From Gammaproteobacteria bacterium (GTDB lineage: Bacteria > Pseudomonadota > Gammaproteobacteria > HK1): a stretch of 5,278 nt of DNA. The notes under the pieces were generated by a model. That model saw only the letters and a list, made by a program, of their open reading frames with translations, searched no databases and was not told the DNA's origin. The position numbers were made by a program, and so were the translations under genes. Shown piece by piece: positions 5,248 to 5,278 of the stretch. Each line of letters opens with the position of its first letter. Positions within the stretch are counted from its first letter, which is position 1. Location of the stretch: NCBI GenBank assembly GCA_020444775.1, contig JAGRHX010000547.1:1-5278 (forward strand), in the 5' to 3' direction.

Positions 5248-5278
5248 ACATCCCCGAAGCCATCCCCGAGGCCATCCA
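5248..5278. repeat. 12-bp tandem repeat running off the window end
   Basis: Units read ACATCCCCGAAG (5248-5259), CCATCCCCGAGG (5260-5271) and a partial CCATCCA. A degenerate earlier unit, CCATCGCCCTGAG at 5234-5246, contains the PPOX stop codon. One + frame reads NIPEAIPEAI and the - strand reads MASGMASGM. A 12-bp period keeps the reading frame, so this may be the start of a repetitive coding region or simple slippage. The window ends before this can be settled. Confidence 0.7.

Noticed and set aside
4769..5275. 168-codon - strand frame beginning MASGMASG opposite the PPOX gene
   Set aside because: The PPOX gene on the + strand has motifs throughout; the odd N-terminus is only the 12-bp repeat read backwards.

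Overview
The window is GC-rich bacterial DNA. All recognisable genes lie on the + strand, with short gaps and good Shine-Dalgarno sequences before most starts. It carries the tail of one gene and four complete ones. The families present (polar amino acid ABC ATPase, luciferase-like monooxygenase, molybdenum hydroxylase large subunit, NMT1/SsuA-like binding protein, PPOX-class flavin/F420 protein) fit an aerobic, high-GC soil or marine bacterium. A proteobacterium is the easiest fit. Actinobacteria or other F420-making lineages cannot be excluded, and no rRNA or other strong taxonomic marker is present.

Layout. Bases 1-105 are the last 34 codons of an amino acid ABC transporter ATPase. Bases 106-218 are a leader that opens with a perfect 16-bp palindrome and ends in a Shine-Dalgarno. 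Bases 219-1232 encode a 337-aa luciferase-like (LLM) flavin-dependent monooxygenase. A 33-bp gap follows, holding a small hairpin and a perfect 12-bp palindrome that abuts the next start. Bases 1266-3644 encode a 792-aa xanthine dehydrogenase/CoxL-type molybdopterin subunit. Its last bases overlap a TTG-started gene (3641-4594) for an NMT1/SsuA-like binding-protein fold with no signal peptide. A 159-bp gap (4595-4753) holds an exact 14-bp tandem duplication and a long inverted repeat. Bases 4754-5245 encode a 163-aa PPOX-class protein of the Rv0121-like 'F420-dependent' group. The window ends in a 12-bp tandem repeat.

How the genes may work together. The LLM oxygenase, Mo-hydroxylase and binding-protein-like genes look like one transcription unit for oxidative breakdown of an organic, possibly heterocyclic, compound. 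In this reading the Mo enzyme would hydroxylate it with water-derived oxygen, the LLM enzyme would oxygenate or cleave a product, and the binding-protein-fold product would bind or process an intermediate. This is inference; the substrate cannot be read from the sequence. The main oddities are the absence of the FeS and FAD subunits next to the Mo subunit, its AYRSSGR active-site loop (neither the AYRCSFR of CO dehydrogenase nor the AYRGAGR of form II), the leaderless binding protein, and related CGGTCG-N4-CGAC palindromes in front of two genes. No complete, clearly new system (defence, CRISPR, mobile element) is visible.
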